Shown here piece after piece: positions 1-7,229 of a stretch of DNA of 10,306 bases. The notes beneath the pieces were generated by a model. That model did not search any database and had not been told where the DNA came from. It saw only the letters and a list, made by a program, of their open reading frames with translations. Origin of the DNA: Betaproteobacteria bacterium (GTDB taxonomy: Bacteria; Pseudomonadota; Gammaproteobacteria; Burkholderiales; SG8-41). The translations under genes were made by a program, and so were the position numbers. Within the stretch, counting starts at the first letter, position 1. Every line of letters starts with the position of its first letter. The DNA lies in the NCBI GenBank assembly GCA_021300125.1, contig JAJTHX010000019.1, positions 1 through 10,306 of the forward strand, read 5' to 3'.

Positions 1-290
1 CACTGCACGATCGCCCGCGCATCCTCTTCCTTGACATGCGCACTGGGCGGCATCGGCACCGAACCCCAGACACCGGACCCGCCGGAACGGATTTTCTTGA
101 CCAGCATGGCCTCTGCACCCTTGTCGTTGCGGTATTTGGCCGCGATATCCTTGAAGCTGGGGCCGATGTTCTTGCGGTCGGTGGCGTGGCAGGTCATGCA
201 GCCGCTGGACGAGACGAGTTTTTCGTTGGCATAGGCTTGGCCGGTGGCGAGCAGGCCGGTGAGGGCGAAGGCTAGGGCTGCAGTTTTCAT
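1..290 (-). CDS. Class I (c551/c8-like) periplasmic cytochrome c, 3' end off the window
   Basis: This is the first 96 codons of a small periplasmic electron carrier; the gene runs off the left edge. Residues 1-21 (MKTAALAFALTGLLATGQAYA) form a Sec signal peptide with an AYA cleavage site. The haem-binding motif CMTCH lies at residues 31-35, early in the mature protein as in c551/c8-type cytochromes. The following IGPSFKDIAAKY (42-53) is the usual class I stretch after the haem site. A VPMPP motif at 78-82 supplies Met80 as the likely sixth haem ligand. The ATG at 288-290 is preceded by GGAG five bases upstream. Such cytochromes pass electrons to terminal oxidases or denitrification reductases; which partner applies here cannot be told. 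About ten C-terminal residues are probably missing. The gene is transcribed in the same direction as ilvD upstream but is separated by 188 bp with a hairpin and an AT-rich block, so it is probably its own unit. Confidence 0.9.
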   Translation of the reverse strand, partial: MKTAALAFALTGLLATGQAYANEKLVSSSGCMTCHATDRKNIGPSFKDIAAKYRNDKGAEAMLVKKIRSGGSGVWGSVPMPPSAHVKEEDARAIVQ

Positions 291-384
291 CAGGACTCCG
301 GATGGGGGCGTCAAAAGTCGCGATTGTAGCCGAAGCCAGTCCGGCTCCGGCGGATGCCGGTGGCTGCACCGGACCCGCGATGAC

Positions 385-411
385 GATATAACTATTTGAT
401 TTAATTGATAA
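385..411 (-). promoter_or_regulatory. Possible promoter of the cytochrome c gene
   Basis: The only AT-rich block in this part of the window (about 386-420) lies roughly 95 bp before the cytochrome start. Read on the minus strand, TTATCA (406-411) and TATATC (385-390) are 15 bp apart, a short spacing with moderate matches to sigma-70 elements. The position between the ilvD 3' hairpin and the cytochrome start makes a promoter likely, but the exact hexamers are a guess. Confidence 0.3.
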
Positions 412-441
412 TTTTATTTGTGGCAGACCATGATCCGGCTG

Positions 442-467
442 CGGCCCTGGCGCACTGGCCAGGGCCG
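442..467 (-). terminator. Hairpin downstream of ilvD, possible terminator
   Basis: CGGCCCTGGC (442-451) pairs perfectly with GCCAGGGCCG (458-467) around a six-base loop, starting 11 bp beyond the ilvD stop codon. On the ilvD transcript no U-run follows the stem directly, so it is not a classical intrinsic terminator. It could be a 3'-end stabiliser or a weak or Rho-assisted terminator. Confidence 0.45.
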
Positions 468-478
468 GGACACCGGCC

Positions 479-2152
479 TCAGTCGGTGACCGCGCCCTTG
501 CTCGCGCTGGACACCTGGCGCGTGAACTTGGCCAGCACGCCGCGGGTGTAGCGCGGCTTGGGCTGTTTCCATTTCTTTTTCCTCGCCGACAGCTCCTTCG
601 CCGGCACATTGAGCTGGATCAGCCGCTTGTGGGCATCAATGGTGATCGAATCGCCATTTTTGACCAGCGCGATCGGGCCACCCTCGAAGGCTTCCGGCGC
701 CACATGCCCAACGACCATGCCCCAGGTGCCGCCGGAGAAGCGGCCGTCGGTGATCAGCCCCACCGATTCACCGAGGCCCTGGCCGATCAAGGCGCCGGTC
801 GGCGCGAGCATCTCCTGCATGCCGGGCCCGCCCTTGGGGCCCTCGTAGCGGATCACCACCACATCACCGGCCTTGATCTTTTTCGCCATGATCGCCTTCA
901 TGCAGGCGGCTTCGGAGTCAAACACGCGCGCGGGTCCGGTGATCTTCGGCGACTTGAGGCCGGTGATCTTGGCAACGCAGCCTTCCGGCGCGAGGTTGCC
1001 CTTGAGAATGGCGAGATGACCGTGCCTGTAGAGCGGGTTCGACCACGGCCGGATCACGTCCTGGCCGGCGCGCGGGGTGTCGGGCACGTTTTTCAGTTCT
1101 TCGGCGAGCGTGCGGCCGGTGATGGTCAGGCAGTCACCGTGGAGCAGGCCCTGCCTGAGCAGCATCTTCAGCACCTGCGGCACGCCGCCGGCGCGATGGA
1201 AATCGACTGCGACATAATGGCCCGAGGGTTTCAGGTCGCACAGCACCGGCACCTTCTTTCGCACACGCTCGAAATCGTCAATGGACCATTTCACCTGCGC
1301 GGCATGGGCGATCGCAAGGTAGTGCAGCACCGCGTTGGTCGAGCCGCCGGTGGCCATGATCAGCGCGACTGCGTTTTCGATCGACTTGCGGGTGACGATG
1401 TCGCGCGGCTTGATGTCCTGCCGGATCGCGTTGACCAGCACGCGCGCGGATTCCGCGGCGGAGTCGGCCTTCTCCGGGTCGGGTGAGGCCATCTGCGAGG
1501 AGCCGAGTACGCTCATGCCCAGTGCCTCGAAGGAAGAGGACATCGTGTTCGCGGTGTACATGCCACCGCAGGCCCCGACCGAGGGACAGGCGTTTTTCTC
1601 GATGCCGATGAAATCCTCGTCGCTCATCTTGCCTGCGGCGTAGGCGCCGACTGCCTCGAAGGCGCTGACGATGGTCAGGTCCTGGCCCTTCCATTTGCCG
1701 GGCTTGATGGTGCCGGCGTAGACGTAGATCGCGGGCACGTTCATGCGCAGGATCGCGATCATGCCGCCGGGCATGTTCTTGTCACACCCGCCGCAGACCA
1801 GCACCCCGTCCATCGCCTGGCCATTGACCGCGGTTTCGATGCTGTCGGCAATGACCTCGCGCGACACCAGCGAGTATTTCATCGCCTCGGTGCCCATGCC
1901 GATGCCGTCGGTGATGGTCGGCACACCGAACATCTGCGGCATCGCCCCCGCCGACTTCAGCGCCGCAATCGCGCGATCCACCAGCGGCTGGATGCCGGCA
2001 TTGCAGGGATTCATGGTCGAGTGGCCGTTGGCCACGCCGACGATGGGTTTTTCGAAATCACCGTCACCGAAACCGACGGCGCGCAGCATGGCGCGGTTGG
2101 GCGAGCGGGCGACGCCCGCAGTGATCAAATGGCTGCGTCTGTTCAGCGGCAT
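479..2152 (-). CDS. ilvD: Dihydroxy-acid dehydratase (IlvD)
   Basis: Converts 2,3-dihydroxy-3-methylbutanoate and its methylpentanoate homologue to the 2-oxo acids in valine and isoleucine synthesis (cytoplasm, Fe-S and Mg dependent). With the start chosen here the protein has 557 residues. The three cluster cysteines are visible: Cys50 in [12 protein letters not shown], Cys123 in [11 protein letters not shown], and Cys195 in [19 protein letters not shown]. This spacing (73 and 72 residues) fits the compact dehydratases that carry a [2Fe-2S] cluster in characterised relatives. The second family signature reads [13 protein letters not shown] near the C-terminus, which ends in the conserved [11 protein letters not shown] longer reading begins ten codons upstream at 2182. 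The inner ATG at 2150-2152 is preferred because it has GGAG eight bases upstream and gives the family's usual MPLNRRS-type N-terminus. The gene is divergent from lgt with 105 bp between starts and appears intact. Confidence 0.97.
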   Translation of the reverse strand: MPLNRRSHLITAGVARSPNRAMLRAVGFGDGDFEKPIVGVANGHSTMNPCNAGIQPLVDRAIAALKSAGAMPQMFGVPTITDGIGMGTEAMKYSLVSREVIADSIETAVNGQAMDGVLVCGGCDKNMPGGMIAILRMNVPAIYVYAGTIKPGKWKGQDLTIVSAFEAVGAYAAGKMSDEDFIGIEKNACPSVGACGGMYTANTMSSSFEALGMSVLGSSQMASPDPEKADSAAESARVLVNAIRQDIKPRDIVTRKSIENAVALIMATGGSTNAVLHYLAIAHAAQVKWSIDDFERVRKKVPVLCDLKPSGHYVAVDFHRAGGVPQVLKMLLRQGLLHGDCLTITGRTLAEELKNVPDTPRAGQDVIRPWSNPLYRHGHLAILKGNLAPEGCVAKITGLKSPKITGPARVFDSEAACMKAIMAKKIKAGDVVVIRYEGPKGGPGMQEMLAPTGALIGQGLGESVGLITDGRFSGGTWGMVVGHVAPEAFEGGPIALVKNGDSITIDAHKRLIQLNVPAKELSARKKKWKQPKPRYTRGVLAKFTRQVSSASKGAVTD

Positions 2153-2213
2153 GCAACATTCTCCGGGATGCGTGATGGGCATGAGGCGCCCGCAGGCATG
2201 GGCGGGGGCCGCG

Positions 2214-2219
2214 TATAAT
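2214..2219 (+). promoter_or_regulatory. -10 element (TATAAT) upstream of lgt
   Basis: A perfect TATAAT lies 38 bp before the lgt start codon, inside the ilvD-lgt divergent gap. The hexamers at 15-18 bp spacing upstream are GC-rich and do not match TTGACA. This would therefore be a -10-dominated promoter, if it is real. Confidence 0.45.
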
Positions 2220-2257
2220 CCGGGGCCATTTTATCGTATCCCTCCGCGATTCCTGCC

Positions 2258-3046
2258 ATGTTCGTGCATCCTGAATTCGACCCGGTGGCGCTGCAGCTCG
2301 GGCCGCTGACCCTGCGCTGGTACGGCCTGATGTATCTGCTTGGCTTTGCCCTGATCTGGCTCGCCGGCCGCTACCGCATTGGCCGTGCCAGCGACGGCGT
2401 GTGGACGCGCGCTGACCTCGACGATGCGCTGTTCTACGGCATTCTCGGCACCATCATCGGCGGACGCCTGGGCTATGTGCTGTTTTACAAGTTTGGCGAG
2501 TATGTCTCGGCCCCGTGGAAGGTGTTTTATGTCTGGGAGGGCGGCATGTCCTTCCATGGCGGTTTTCTCGGCGTGGTGATCGCGATGGTCTGGTTTGCGC
2601 GCACGCGCCGCCAGGACTGGCTGCGCATCACCGATTTCATCGCGCCGCTGGTGCCGCTTGGGCTGGGTGCCGGCCGCATCGGCAACTTCATCAATGCCGA
2701 GCTGTGGGGGCGTCCGACGGACCTGCCGTGGGCGATGGTGTTTCCCAACGTTGACCGCGTCGCGCGGCATCCTTCACAGCTCTACGAATTTGCGCTGGAG
2801 GGCGTGGTGCTGTTCGTGCTGCTGTGGTGGTTCAGCATGAAGCCACGCCCGCGCGGTGCCGTGTCGGCGCTGTTCCTGATCGGCTACGGCGTGTTCCGTT
2901 TCGGCGTCGAATACACGCGTGAACCCGACAGTTTCCTCGGCGAACTCGCGTTGGGAATGACCATGGGCCAGTGGCTGTCGCTGCCGATGGTAGCGGGCGG
3001 CGCCGCCCTGCTTGCCTGGTCGCTGCGCGGCGCACGCCGCCGCTGA
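2258..3046 (+). CDS. lgt: Prolipoprotein diacylglyceryl transferase (Lgt)
   Basis: Integral inner-membrane enzyme that moves diacylglycerol from phosphatidylglycerol to the lipobox cysteine of prelipoproteins, the first step of lipoprotein maturation. The protein has 262 residues, a little shorter than the E. coli enzyme. The family signature [15 protein letters not shown] lies at 139-152. Counterparts of residues known to matter in E. coli Lgt are visible: Tyr22 ([11 protein letters not shown]), His100 (MSFHGGFLG), Arg140 and Asn143. [13 protein letters not shown] (170-182) is also conserved. Several hydrophobic segments (about 22-38, 57-76, 100-116, 180-193, 205-216, 240-256) fit the multi-spanning topology. 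The start [17 protein letters not shown] is the canonical Lgt N-terminus, although I see no purine-rich ribosome binding site before it. Its substrates would include the lipoprotein efflux channel encoded at 4616-6097. The stop codon is 10 bp from that of the convergent SapC-family gene. Confidence 0.97.
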   Translation: MFVHPEFDPVALQLGPLTLRWYGLMYLLGFALIWLAGRYRIGRASDGVWTRADLDDALFYGILGTIIGGRLGYVLFYKFGEYVSAPWKVFYVWEGGMSFHGGFLGVVIAMVWFARTRRQDWLRITDFIAPLVPLGLGAGRIGNFINAELWGRPTDLPWAMVFPNVDRVARHPSQLYEFALEGVVLFVLLWWFSMKPRPRGAVSALFLIGYGVFRFGVEYTREPDSFLGELALGMTMGQWLSLPMVAGGAALLAWSLRGARRR

Positions 3047-3095
3047 GCGGCGCAGGTCAGTTCAGGGTTTTCCCGGCTGCCGGGCCCGGCAGCCG
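3038..3095. repeat. Two palindromes at the lgt / SapC-gene convergent junction
   Basis: CGCCGC (3038-3043) and GCGGCG (3047-3052) flank the lgt stop codon as a 6-bp stem with TGA as its loop. A perfect 22-bp palindrome with no spacer (arms CGGCTGCCGGG and CCCGGCAGCCG) follows at 3074-3095, inside the last codons of the SapC-family gene. Neither has a T-run on either side, so intrinsic termination is not shown, but both lie where a bidirectional stop signal would be needed. Confidence 0.5.
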
Positions 3096-3821
3096 CGCCG
3101 CGCGGCGGTCGAGCAGGCGCTGGAAGTTGGCGAGCGAGGCGAGATGCAGGTAGCAGCGCGCGAGCGCGCCGGATTGCGCCAGAGACTTCAGTGTTTCCGC
3201 CGGCAGCGCATGCAGTTTTTCTTCCGCCACCCGGTACATGCCGGACAGTGTCAACGGCTGTTCGCCCGCCGGCGCGGCCTGGGCGCTGAAAGGCTCGAAC
3301 AGCTGCAATTCCGCCAGGCGCCGCGTCATCTCGTCGGTGCGCGCCAGGTCGGCTTCAAATTCGAACAGCAGCCCGCTCTGCGCCTGCCAGGCCGGCAATG
3401 GTTCGCCGCTGGTGTCAAACAGTGCAACCCCGTCATCGGCAACGGCCGATTTCTCGACGCAGGCGACCCGCTCGTTCTGCTCCCTGCCGTCCACTGAAAC
3501 CCGCGTCATGCAGAAGGGATGTCGCCGGACATAGGCCGGCAGATAGCTTGCGGGCTCCCATTGGTCTGCGGCGCCGAGAAACAGGTTCTGTCCCGCTTCG
3601 ATGCCGAACAGCGCCATCGCCACGAAGCTGCGGCCCTGATCGCCGGAAATGAAGGTGATCGGGTAGTCGCGCTGGGCAAGGGCGAACTCGCTGAAGGACA
3701 GCGGCAGCGCCGCCAGCCCGCGCAGGGCGGCCGGCACCACACGGCCTGACTGCAGGCGCACTTTCTGCGTTTTGGTGAGCGGCACGATGTTCTGGTAGCC
3801 GTATGGTGGCTTGATGTCCAT
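3057..3821 (-). CDS. SapC family protein
   Basis: A 254-residue protein resembling the SapC family, named after a gene of the Campylobacter surface-array protein locus; its molecular function is not settled. Family-like features are YPITFISGDQGRSFVAMALFGIEAGQNLFL, then WEPASYLPAYVRRHPF, a run of short beta-rich segments, and a C-terminal helical part with TLSGMYRVAEEKLHAL. There is no signal peptide and no membrane segment, so it is probably cytoplasmic. The reading frame is open 18 codons further upstream, but the ATG at 3819-3821 (MDIKPPYGYQNIVPL) is preferred. It has GGA about ten bases upstream, matches how family members begin, and leaves room for the TATAAT at 3850-3855. No S-layer or protein-secretion genes are visible nearby, so the context does not help assign a role. 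The family call rests on recalled sequence pattern only. Confidence 0.8.
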   Translation of the reverse strand: MDIKPPYGYQNIVPLTKTQKVRLQSGRVVPAALRGLAALPLSFSEFALAQRDYPITFISGDQGRSFVAMALFGIEAGQNLFLGAADQWEPASYLPAYVRRHPFCMTRVSVDGREQNERVACVEKSAVADDGVALFDTSGEPLPAWQAQSGLLFEFEADLARTDEMTRRLAELQLFEPFSAQAAPAGEQPLTLSGMYRVAEEKLHALPAETLKSLAQSGALARCYLHLASLANFQRLLDRRAARLPGPAAGKTLN

Positions 3822-3849
3822 GGCGGAATTCCGGCGGGGTGTCGCGCGG

Positions 3850-3855
3850 ATTATA
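3850..3855 (-). promoter_or_regulatory. -10 element of the SapC-family gene
   Basis: Read on the minus strand the sequence is a perfect TATAAT, 28 bp before the chosen SapC-family start codon. A TTGCCC on the same strand (3870-3875) is only 14 bp away, and at 16 bp spacing the hexamer is AATTGC, so the -35 is uncertain. This promoter lies back to back with the tRNA promoter. Confidence 0.5.
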
Positions 3856-3876
3856 GGGTGGTTTCCCCGGGGCAAT

Positions 3877-3905
3877 TTGCCGCAGGGCGGGGGAGCGGGT
3901 AGAAT
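3877..3905 (+). promoter_or_regulatory. Promoter of tRNA-Ala (TTGCCG, 17 bp, TAGAAT)
   Basis: TTGCCG at 3877-3882 and TAGAAT at 3900-3905 are separated by exactly 17 bp and point into the tRNA gene, whose first base is 3920. The sequence after the -10 (GCGCCGC) is a GC-rich discriminator, typical of stable-RNA promoters under stringent control. The SapC-family promoter reads the other way from the same place. Confidence 0.7.
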
Positions 3906-3919
3906 GCGCCGCTCTTTTC

Positions 3920-3995
<76 letters not shown>

Positions 3996-4001
3996 CTATT
4001 C

Positions 4002-4032
4002 AAAAGCCCAACCCTTCTCGGTTGGGCTTTTT
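4002..4032 (+). terminator. Intrinsic terminator of tRNA-Ala
   Basis: AAAAGCCCAACC (4002-4013) pairs perfectly with GGTTGGGCTTTT (4020-4031) across a six-base loop, and the stem runs into a five-T tract (4028-4032). This is a classical Rho-independent terminator directly after the tRNA. The A-run on its left side could also let it work for transcripts arriving from the efflux operon on the other strand. Confidence 0.92.
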
Positions 4033-4355
4033 CACATCTGTGCTTTCCCCACACTTTGCGGGGATTCCGCCGATTTTGTGTGTGCCACAGGCCGTTTCAC
4101 ACCGGCCAGAAAGCGCCCACCGCCCCGCCAAGTTTGACTCTTTTCTGGTCTCTGTTCTCAAAAAATCGGCCAGAACTTCGCCAGCCGAGCACACGCAGAA
4201 CCCCTTTCGTGACAGGCGCTTGCCATTGATGTGCTGCATCGGGTTCGACGCATGGACCACTTGCCGCAAAGTCGAACCCGATGACTGCAGGGCAGCGATC
4301 GTCAGCCCTTGGGCGGGTGCGAATCGTTGCCGTAGCTCTTGTCGTCGCCGACGCT
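4033..4355. other. Gene-poor gap between the tRNA unit and the efflux operon
   Basis: About 320 bp without a convincing gene. Open frames exist on both strands, but none has a start signal or a protein pattern I recognise. On the minus strand, 4305-4355 continues the frame of the truncated MipA/OmpV-like gene for 17 codons after its stop, then meets a second stop at 4302-4304. The other clear structure is the inverted repeat at 4237-4283. No copy of the tRNA 3' end is visible here. Confidence 0.6.
4237..4283. repeat. Perfect 13-bp inverted repeat with 21-bp spacer
   Basis: CATCGGGTTCGAC (4237-4249) is repeated in reverse complement as GTCGAACCCGATG (4271-4283). No T-tract follows on either strand, so it does not look like an intrinsic terminator. 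It sits about 70 bp beyond the stop of the truncated MipA/OmpV-like gene. It may be a remnant of a mobile-element end, a recombination site, or a Rho-independent structure that has lost its T-run. Confidence 0.6.
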
Positions 4356-4619
4356 CTAGCGCAGAGACGGATTGAGCGTGAGCGAGCCCATGTCAAACGC
4401 GAGAGTGCCGCGACCTTCGCTCTTGTACTCGCCGCTGGCCCACACCAACAGCCGTGGGGTGGACGCTTGCGCGCCTCTGAAATTGGGTTCGTGGGAGGCG
4501 CCCACCCCTAACTCCAGTTGCCAGGGGCGCCTGTCCTTGTCGTTTTCGGCGGGCTGGGCTGGCTGGGCGGCTAACGCCAGCAGAGCGAGGGTCGTGGCCG
4601 AACGCACTACGTTCGTCAT
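4356..4619 (-). pseudogene. Truncated MipA/OmpV-like outer membrane protein gene
   Basis: An 87-codon frame starting MTNVVRSATTLALLALAAQPAQPAEN, a signal peptide cleaved near residue 24. It is followed by WQLELGVGASHEPNFRGAQ and alternating hydrophobic strands (PRLLVWASGEYKSEGRGTLAFD) that resemble the N-terminus of the MipA/OmpV family of outer-membrane beta-barrels. Family members are about 250 residues, so roughly two thirds are missing. The frame ends at TAG (4356-4358) after SLTLNPSLR. Beyond it the frame reads SVGDDKSYGND and then stops again, as if a tryptophan codon had become TAG and the rest was lost. Its ATG overlaps the TGA of the efflux channel gene (ATGA at 4616-4619), so it was the fifth gene of that operon and translationally coupled. 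The family assignment is from sequence pattern only. A genuine short secreted protein is possible but less likely. Confidence 0.6.
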
Positions 4620-6097
4620 GGCTTGGCTGCGGCGGAGAGAGCGACGGCCTTGGCGTCCCAACCCCCACCGAGAGCCTTGTTCAACGCGACAAATTGCACG
4701 AAGGTCTGTGCACGCGCCTCGACCCACTGCAGCTCGACCTGAGAGCGGCTGCGAACCACGTCGAGCACGCCGAGGAAGTCTGTCAAGCCGCGCTCATAGC
4801 GGATACGCGCGAGCGCCAGCGCCTCCAGGTCAGTGGCCAACGCGGCGGCCAACTGTGCCTCACGCTCCTGCGCGCGTTGCAGGCGTAGCGCGGCCTGCTC
4901 GACTTCCAGCACCGCGTTGACGGCGGCCGATTCGTAGCTGAGCGCCGCCTGCTCGGCACGGGCGCGCTCGACCGCCGCCGCTGCGGCGAGGTCCGGCGCG
5001 TAGAGCGGCGCGCGCAGCGCGGCGGCAAAGTTCCAGGCGGCGCTGGCACCGTTGAAGAAATTGCCCTGCCGGATCGACAGTTGTCCGATCGCGGCGCCAA
5101 GCGAGATGCGCGGATATCGGTCGGCCTGCGCCGCGGTCACGCGCGCCAGCGCGGCCTGCCACTGCGACTCTGCGGCGAGCAGGTCGGGCCGGCGCTCCAG
5201 CAACGCCGCCGGCAATGCGGCGGGCAGCGCGGGCAACACGGCAGGCAAGGGTTTGAGTGGGGCAAGTTCGGTCAGCAGGGTCTGCGAGTCGCCGCCAACG
5301 AGGACACCCAGCCGCCGCACGGCGTTCTGCTCGCGGGCCTGCGCAAGCGGCAGTTCGGCCATCGTGACCAGCACCTGCTGCTCGGTGCGCAGGCGATCAA
5401 AGGTGCTGGCCAAGCCTGCCCTTTCGCGCGCAGCGACCAGTTGCTCGATGCCCCGCGCGGCCTCAATTAGCTCGCGCAGCGCCTTCTGCTGCGCCTGCGC
5501 GGCGCGCAGCTCAACGTAGATGGCAGCAACCTCACCGGCCACACTGACCGCGACCGCACCGCTTTGCGCGGCGGCGGCCAAGGCGTCAGCGCGGGCGGCC
5601 TCCTGTCGGCGCGCGATCGCGCCAAAGACGTCCAGCTCCCAGCTGGCGTCAAAGCCCACGCGCCTCTCGTTGACCGGATTGAACTCAAGCGGTCCGAAGC
5701 GACCGTTGTCGCTTTGCCGGTCGCGAGCTGCGTAGCCGCCCAAACTCACCAGGGGCTGCGCGCGGGCATCGACCAAGCCGGCCAGCGCACGGGCCTCCGC
5801 TATGCGCGCCGCCGCCGTCCTAAGCTCGCGGTTGGCTGCGATCGCGCGGGTGATCAGCGCGTCAAGCTGCGCATCCTGCAACTGCGACCACCAACGCGCC
5901 TGCAGTGCGGCGGCCGGCTCTGCGGCCGGCGCAGCGAGGAGGGGCGGGTCGTATTGGGCAGGCAGCGCAGGTCGCGTGGTGGTGGCAGGCTGCGGCTGGA
6001 GGCTGCCACAGGCGGTGAGCAGAAATGCGGCCGCGACAACGAGTAGCGCGTGCCCCGCAATCCACCCCCGTGCATCGACACTGCGTATCCGAGCCAT
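4616..6097 (-). CDS. Outer-membrane efflux channel lipoprotein (TolC/NodT/OprM type)
   Basis: The 493-residue outer-membrane exit duct of the exporter encoded upstream. With the ATG at 6095-6097 the protein begins with a lipoprotein signal peptide: MARIRSV, then a hydrophobic core, then the lipobox LTAC with Cys30. Two outer-membrane-efflux repeats follow. The first contains WWSQLQDAQLDALITRAIAANRELRTAAARIAEARA and WELDVFGAIARRQEAARAD. The second contains RRPDLLAAESQWQAALA, RYPRISLGAAIG, and SYESAAVNAVLEVEQAALRL. These are hallmarks of NodT-type OprM-like channels, which form trimers with a beta-barrel and a long alpha-helical periplasmic barrel. The frame is open up to a GTG at 6254-6256, but that extension puts 53 polar residues before the signal peptide and is unlikely. 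No clear ribosome binding site precedes the chosen ATG. The stop codon overlaps the start of the MipA-like remnant. Confidence 0.93.
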   Translation of the reverse strand: MARIRSVDARGWIAGHALLVVAAAFLLTACGSLQPQPATTTRPALPAQYDPPLLAAPAAEPAAALQARWWSQLQDAQLDALITRAIAANRELRTAAARIAEARALAGLVDARAQPLVSLGGYAARDRQSDNGRFGPLEFNPVNERRVGFDASWELDVFGAIARRQEAARADALAAAAQSGAVAVSVAGEVAAIYVELRAAQAQQKALRELIEAARGIEQLVAARERAGLASTFDRLRTEQQVLVTMAELPLAQAREQNAVRRLGVLVGGDSQTLLTELAPLKPLPAVLPALPAALPAALLERRPDLLAAESQWQAALARVTAAQADRYPRISLGAAIGQLSIRQGNFFNGASAAWNFAAALRAPLYAPDLAAAAAVERARAEQAALSYESAAVNAVLEVEQAALRLQRAQEREAQLAAALATDLEALALARIRYERGLTDFLGVLDVVRSRSQVELQWVEARAQTFVQFVALNKALGGGWDAKAVALSAAAKP

Positions 6098-6156
6098 GGT
6101 GACGCAGTATTGGCCGGCTGGGCGGCGCTTGTCCCTCTCCCCGACCTCTAAGCCGG

Positions 6157-6229
6157 AAAAAGAAGGACTTTCAACCCGCTTGGTCCCCAACAAAGGGTGC
6201 GCGCACCGAACGAAGGGGGCAAGTCCTTC
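6157..6229 (-). promoter_or_regulatory. Structured gap between adaptor and channel genes, attenuator-like
   Basis: The 163 bp between the HlyD-type stop and the channel start holds a 9-bp inverted repeat. Its arms are AAGTCCTTC at 6221-6229 and GAAGGACTT at 6162-6170 on the plus strand. On the operon transcript the second arm runs straight into five U (plus-strand A-run 6157-6161). The 50-base loop contains a 12-base palindrome, GGTGCGCGCACC (6196-6207). This resembles a terminator or attenuator inside the operon that could lower expression of the channel and the MipA-like gene, or it may be an RNA-stability or insertion relic. Confidence 0.4.
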
Positions 6230-6260
6230 GCTCACCAGCCATGGCTTTCGTGTCACAACG

Positions 6261-7217
6261 TTAACCAGTCTTTCCCCCTACCGGCTGAGCCTCGATCATC
6301 ACGTCCATCTGCTGGCCGACGTAAACCGGCAGCTTCTCGCGCGGGAAGGCAAAGACCACCTGCAAAACGCGCGTGTCGACCCGTTCGGCCGAGTTGCCGG
6401 TCAGGCTTCGCTTGGGGATCACGAGCGGCTCGAAACGCACGAACTGCGCCGGAGTGGACAATTCGCTACTGCCGCGCACGTACGCGACCGCCCTCGCCCC
6501 GGGCTTGACCCGCCAGGCGTCGTTTTCGTCAACATCCACCCGCACGTGCAGCATGCGCGTGTCGCCAAGCACGAGCAGCGGGCTTGGGCCGTCGGGGCTG
6601 GCGAACTCGCCAGCGCGCAGTTTCAGTTGCAGCACCTCACCGGCCATCGGTGCCCGTACCGTGAGTCGGCTTTTCTCGGTGTGCGCGGCGGCGAGTTCGG
6701 CCTGCGCCTGCCCCAGTGCGGCTTGCGTGGCCCTCACGCGCGCGCTGGCGGCTTGCACGGCGATCTCGCGGCGAACGACCTCCTCGCGCGACACGGCCCG
6801 AGCATCCGGCAGATCACGCACTTTGGTCAGTTGATCCTGCGCCTCACGTTCCAGCGCCTGAAGTTCGGAAATGCGTGCGCGGGCAACCTCGACGGCGGCA
6901 GCGCGCGTGGCGATTTCGGCGTCGACCTGCCGCTGGTCGAGGGCAAAGAGCGGCTCGCCCGCCTTGACCTGTTGCCCGGCCTTGACGAACACGCGTTCAA
7001 CCACGCCCGGCAGCGGTGTGCCGACGGCAATGTTCTCGCTGGCAGCCTCGATCAGCCCGGCCCCGGAGACGACGGAAGGAAACGGCTTGGCCGGCGGCGC
7101 GGCTACGGGAGCGGCAACGGGGTAAGACTTGTCGCCGGCGGCGACGATGGCGACCATGGTCAAAAAACCCGTAAGCGCAAGCGCGCCGACGATCATGGTG
7201 GACGGGCGGATATTCAT
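6261..7217 (-). CDS. HlyD-family periplasmic adaptor (membrane fusion protein) of an ABC exporter
   Basis: A 318-residue adaptor that links the inner-membrane transporter to the outer-membrane channel. Residues 8-27 form an N-terminal membrane anchor or uncleaved signal; no lipobox cysteine is present. The lipoyl domain is split: GVVERVFVKAGQQVKAGEPLFALD (71-94) and RLTVRAPMAGEVLQLKLRAGEF (184-205) flank an alanine-rich helical hairpin of about 85 residues (98-183). A beta-barrel domain follows (about 222-308, LHVRVDVDENDAWRVKPGARAVAYV). This layout fits the DevB/MacA-like adaptors of ABC-type tripartite pumps. The ATG at 7215-7217 has GGAG seven bases upstream and lies 12 bp after the ATPase stop codon, which indicates one operon. 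The hairpin is of moderate length, similar to adaptors that meet TolC-type channels end to end. Confidence 0.93.
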   Translation of the reverse strand: MNIRPSTMIVGALALTGFLTMVAIVAAGDKSYPVAAPVAAPPAKPFPSVVSGAGLIEAASENIAVGTPLPGVVERVFVKAGQQVKAGEPLFALDQRQVDAEIATRAAAVEVARARISELQALEREAQDQLTKVRDLPDARAVSREEVVRREIAVQAASARVRATQAALGQAQAELAAAHTEKSRLTVRAPMAGEVLQLKLRAGEFASPDGPSPLLVLGDTRMLHVRVDVDENDAWRVKPGARAVAYVRGSSELSTPAQFVRFEPLVIPKRSLTGNSAERVDTRVLQVVFAFPREKLPVYVGQQMDVMIEAQPVGGKTG

Positions 7218-7229
7218 CGAGTAACTCCA

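Noticed and set aside
397..410. TTGAT-TTAA-TTGAT as an FNR/Anr box before the cytochrome gene
   Set aside because: FNR boxes are inverted repeats (TTGAT, four bases, ATCAA). Here the halves are in direct orientation, so the second half does not match.
629..1486. A 285-codon open frame on the plus strand
   Set aside because: It is the reverse of conserved ilvD codons; its composition is typical of a shadow frame and it has no start signal.
4000..4396. Several open frames of 80-150 codons between the tRNA and the efflux operon
   Set aside because: Each runs through the tRNA, its terminator or the MipA-like remnant, lacks a ribosome binding site and shows no family pattern.
6098..6256. N-terminal extension of the efflux channel from a GTG at 6256
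   Set aside because: It would put 53 polar residues ahead of a clear lipoprotein signal peptide with lipobox LTAC, which would block export. The segment is better explained as untranslated structured sequence.
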